Below are positions 5,530-6,284 of a stretch of 6,284 nucleotides of DNA, in pieces. This stretch comes from Candidatus Latescibacterota bacterium (lineage in GTDB: Bacteria > JAAXHH01), in NCBI GenBank assembly GCA_022821935.1, contig JAJECR010000040.1:1-6284 (forward strand), read 5' to 3'. How positions within the stretch are numbered: the stretch's first letter is position 1; the number at the start of each line of letters is the position of its first letter. The position numbers were made by a program, and so were the translations under genes. Below the pieces are notes generated by a model. It worked only from the letters and a program-made list of their open reading frames with translations, was not told where the DNA came from and did no database searches.

Positions 5530-6284
5530 TCAGATTGCTTTGCTTTCGCTTCCCGGGCTGCCGGAATCGAGGCCGTCGGGTAGGCTGAAGTGGACGTTCT
5601 CGACAATGCCGTCCATCGTTGAAACCTCCAGAGTTGCGTGCTCCCGCAGCTTTCCGATGACCTCCCAGACCAACTCCTCCGGCGTGGAGGCGCCGGCGGT
5701 AATGCACACGCTCTTCTTGCCTTCCAGCCAGGCCGGATCGAGCTTCGATGCGTCTTCCACCAGATAGCCCGGCACGCCCGCGTCCTCGGCCACCTCGCAC
5801 AGCCGGTTCGAGTTCGAGCTGTTGCGGGCGCCGACCACCAGGACCACATCCACAATCGAGGCCGCCATTCGGACAGCCGCCTGGCGATTCTGCGTCGCGT
5901 AACAGATATCCTTGACGTCCGGCCCCACGATACTCGGGAACCGTCGCCGAAGCGCGGCGATGACCTCGCGCGTATCGTCAACCGAAAGCGTCGTCTGGGT
6001 AATGTAAGCCACCTTCTCCGGATCCCGCACCTTCAAAGCCTCGACCCCCTCGACATCTCCGATCACGTTGACCCTGGCTGGAATCTGCCCGACCGTGCCT
6101 TCAACTTCCGGGTGGTTTTCATGCCCGATCAGCACGATGTCGTAGCCGGCGCGGGCGTACCTCCGTCCCTCCGCGTGCACCTTGGACACCAGCGGGCAGG
6201 TGGCGTCTATCGCACGCAGGCTTCGCGTCGCGGCGTCCTGCTCGACCCGGGCCGCCACGCCGTGAGCGCTGAAAACGGCTACCA
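5530..6284 (-). CDS. ispH: 4-hydroxy-3-methylbut-2-enyl diphosphate reductase, 5' end cut by window
   Basis: IspH (LytB) performs the last step of the MEP pathway, reducing HMBPP to IPP and DMAPP with an Fe-S cluster in the cytosol. The window holds the last 250 residues; the frame runs open to base 6284, so the start lies outside. The GTG at 6256-6258 is internal: codons before it read VAVFSAHG, the conserved HGV region of the family. Counting from the first complete codon, visible signatures are DATCPLV (cluster ligand C29), GHENHPEVEGT (H57, E59), TQTTLSVDDT at 95-104, ICYATQNRQ (ligand C127), NSSNSN at 154-159 and AGASTPE at 196-202. These match the E. coli substrate and cluster residues around C96, H124/E126, C197, S225/N227 and S269. 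The first cluster cysteine and about 70-80 N-terminal residues are missing only because of the window edge. The C-terminus has the usual length. Confidence 0.97.
   Translation of the reverse strand, partial: VAVFSAHGVAARVEQDAATRSLRAIDATCPLVSKVHAEGRRYARAGYDIVLIGHENHPEVEGTVGQIPARVNVIGDVEGVEALKVRDPEKVAYITQTTLSVDDTREVIAALRRRFPSIVGPDVKDICYATQNRQAAVRMAASIVDVVLVVGARNSSNSNRLCEVAEDAGVPGYLVEDASKLDPAWLEGKKSVCITAGASTPEELVWEVIGKLREHATLEVSTMDGIVENVHFSLPDGLDSGSPGSESKAI

Noticed and set aside
5412..5981. A 189-codon minus-strand frame overlapping ispH
   Set aside because: It is out of frame with ispH, is Arg/Trp/Ser-rich as expected of a frame-shifted GC-rich gene, and ispH has strong motifs throughout.
6256..6258. 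GTG as the start codon of ispH
   Set aside because: The codons upstream to the window edge encode conserved IspH sequence (VFSAHG), so this GTG is an internal valine and the gene begins outside the window.

Overview
This is a GC-rich bacterial window. It holds three clear genes, the 3' part of a fourth, and one unusually structured intergenic region. The organism makes isoprenoids by the MEP pathway, since ispH is present, and it has a squalene/phytoene synthase-type enzyme. From memory, that synthase most resembles gammaproteobacterial versions, but no taxonomic call is safe from this sequence alone. No mobile element, tRNA, rRNA or CRISPR array was seen.

Layout from left to right: (1) 1-68, nothing recognisable. 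(2) 69-2090, minus strand, a 673-residue fusion of an N-terminal GPP34 (Golgi phosphoprotein 3-like) domain with a C-terminal cytochrome P450. (3) 2091-2848, a 758-base divergent intergenic region. It contains a perfect 8-bp inverted repeat upstream of the P450 gene, an AT-rich stretch, a run of small hairpins, and a nested inverted repeat just before the next gene. (4) 2849-3946, plus strand, a 365-residue protein with a YjbQ/UPF0047-like N-terminal half and an unrecognised C-terminal half. (5) 3947-4046, a short convergent spacer. (6) 4047-5123, minus strand, a squalene/phytoene synthase-family enzyme. (7) 5124-5529, a spacer with a degenerate 7-bp tandem repeat and one doubtful small ORF. 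(8) 5530-6284, minus strand, ispH, cut off at its 5' end by the window edge.

Three of the four genes suggest a hydrophobic isoprenoid theme. IspH supplies IPP and DMAPP, the prenyl synthase joins two prenyl diphosphates head to head, and a P450 could oxidise a lipid product. This link is inferred from proximity: the P450 is separated from the synthase by an oppositely oriented gene and a long intergenic region. The most unusual items are the GPP34-P450 fusion, whose I-helix appears to lack the usual acid-alcohol pair, the extended YjbQ-like protein, and the hairpin-dense DNA between those two genes.
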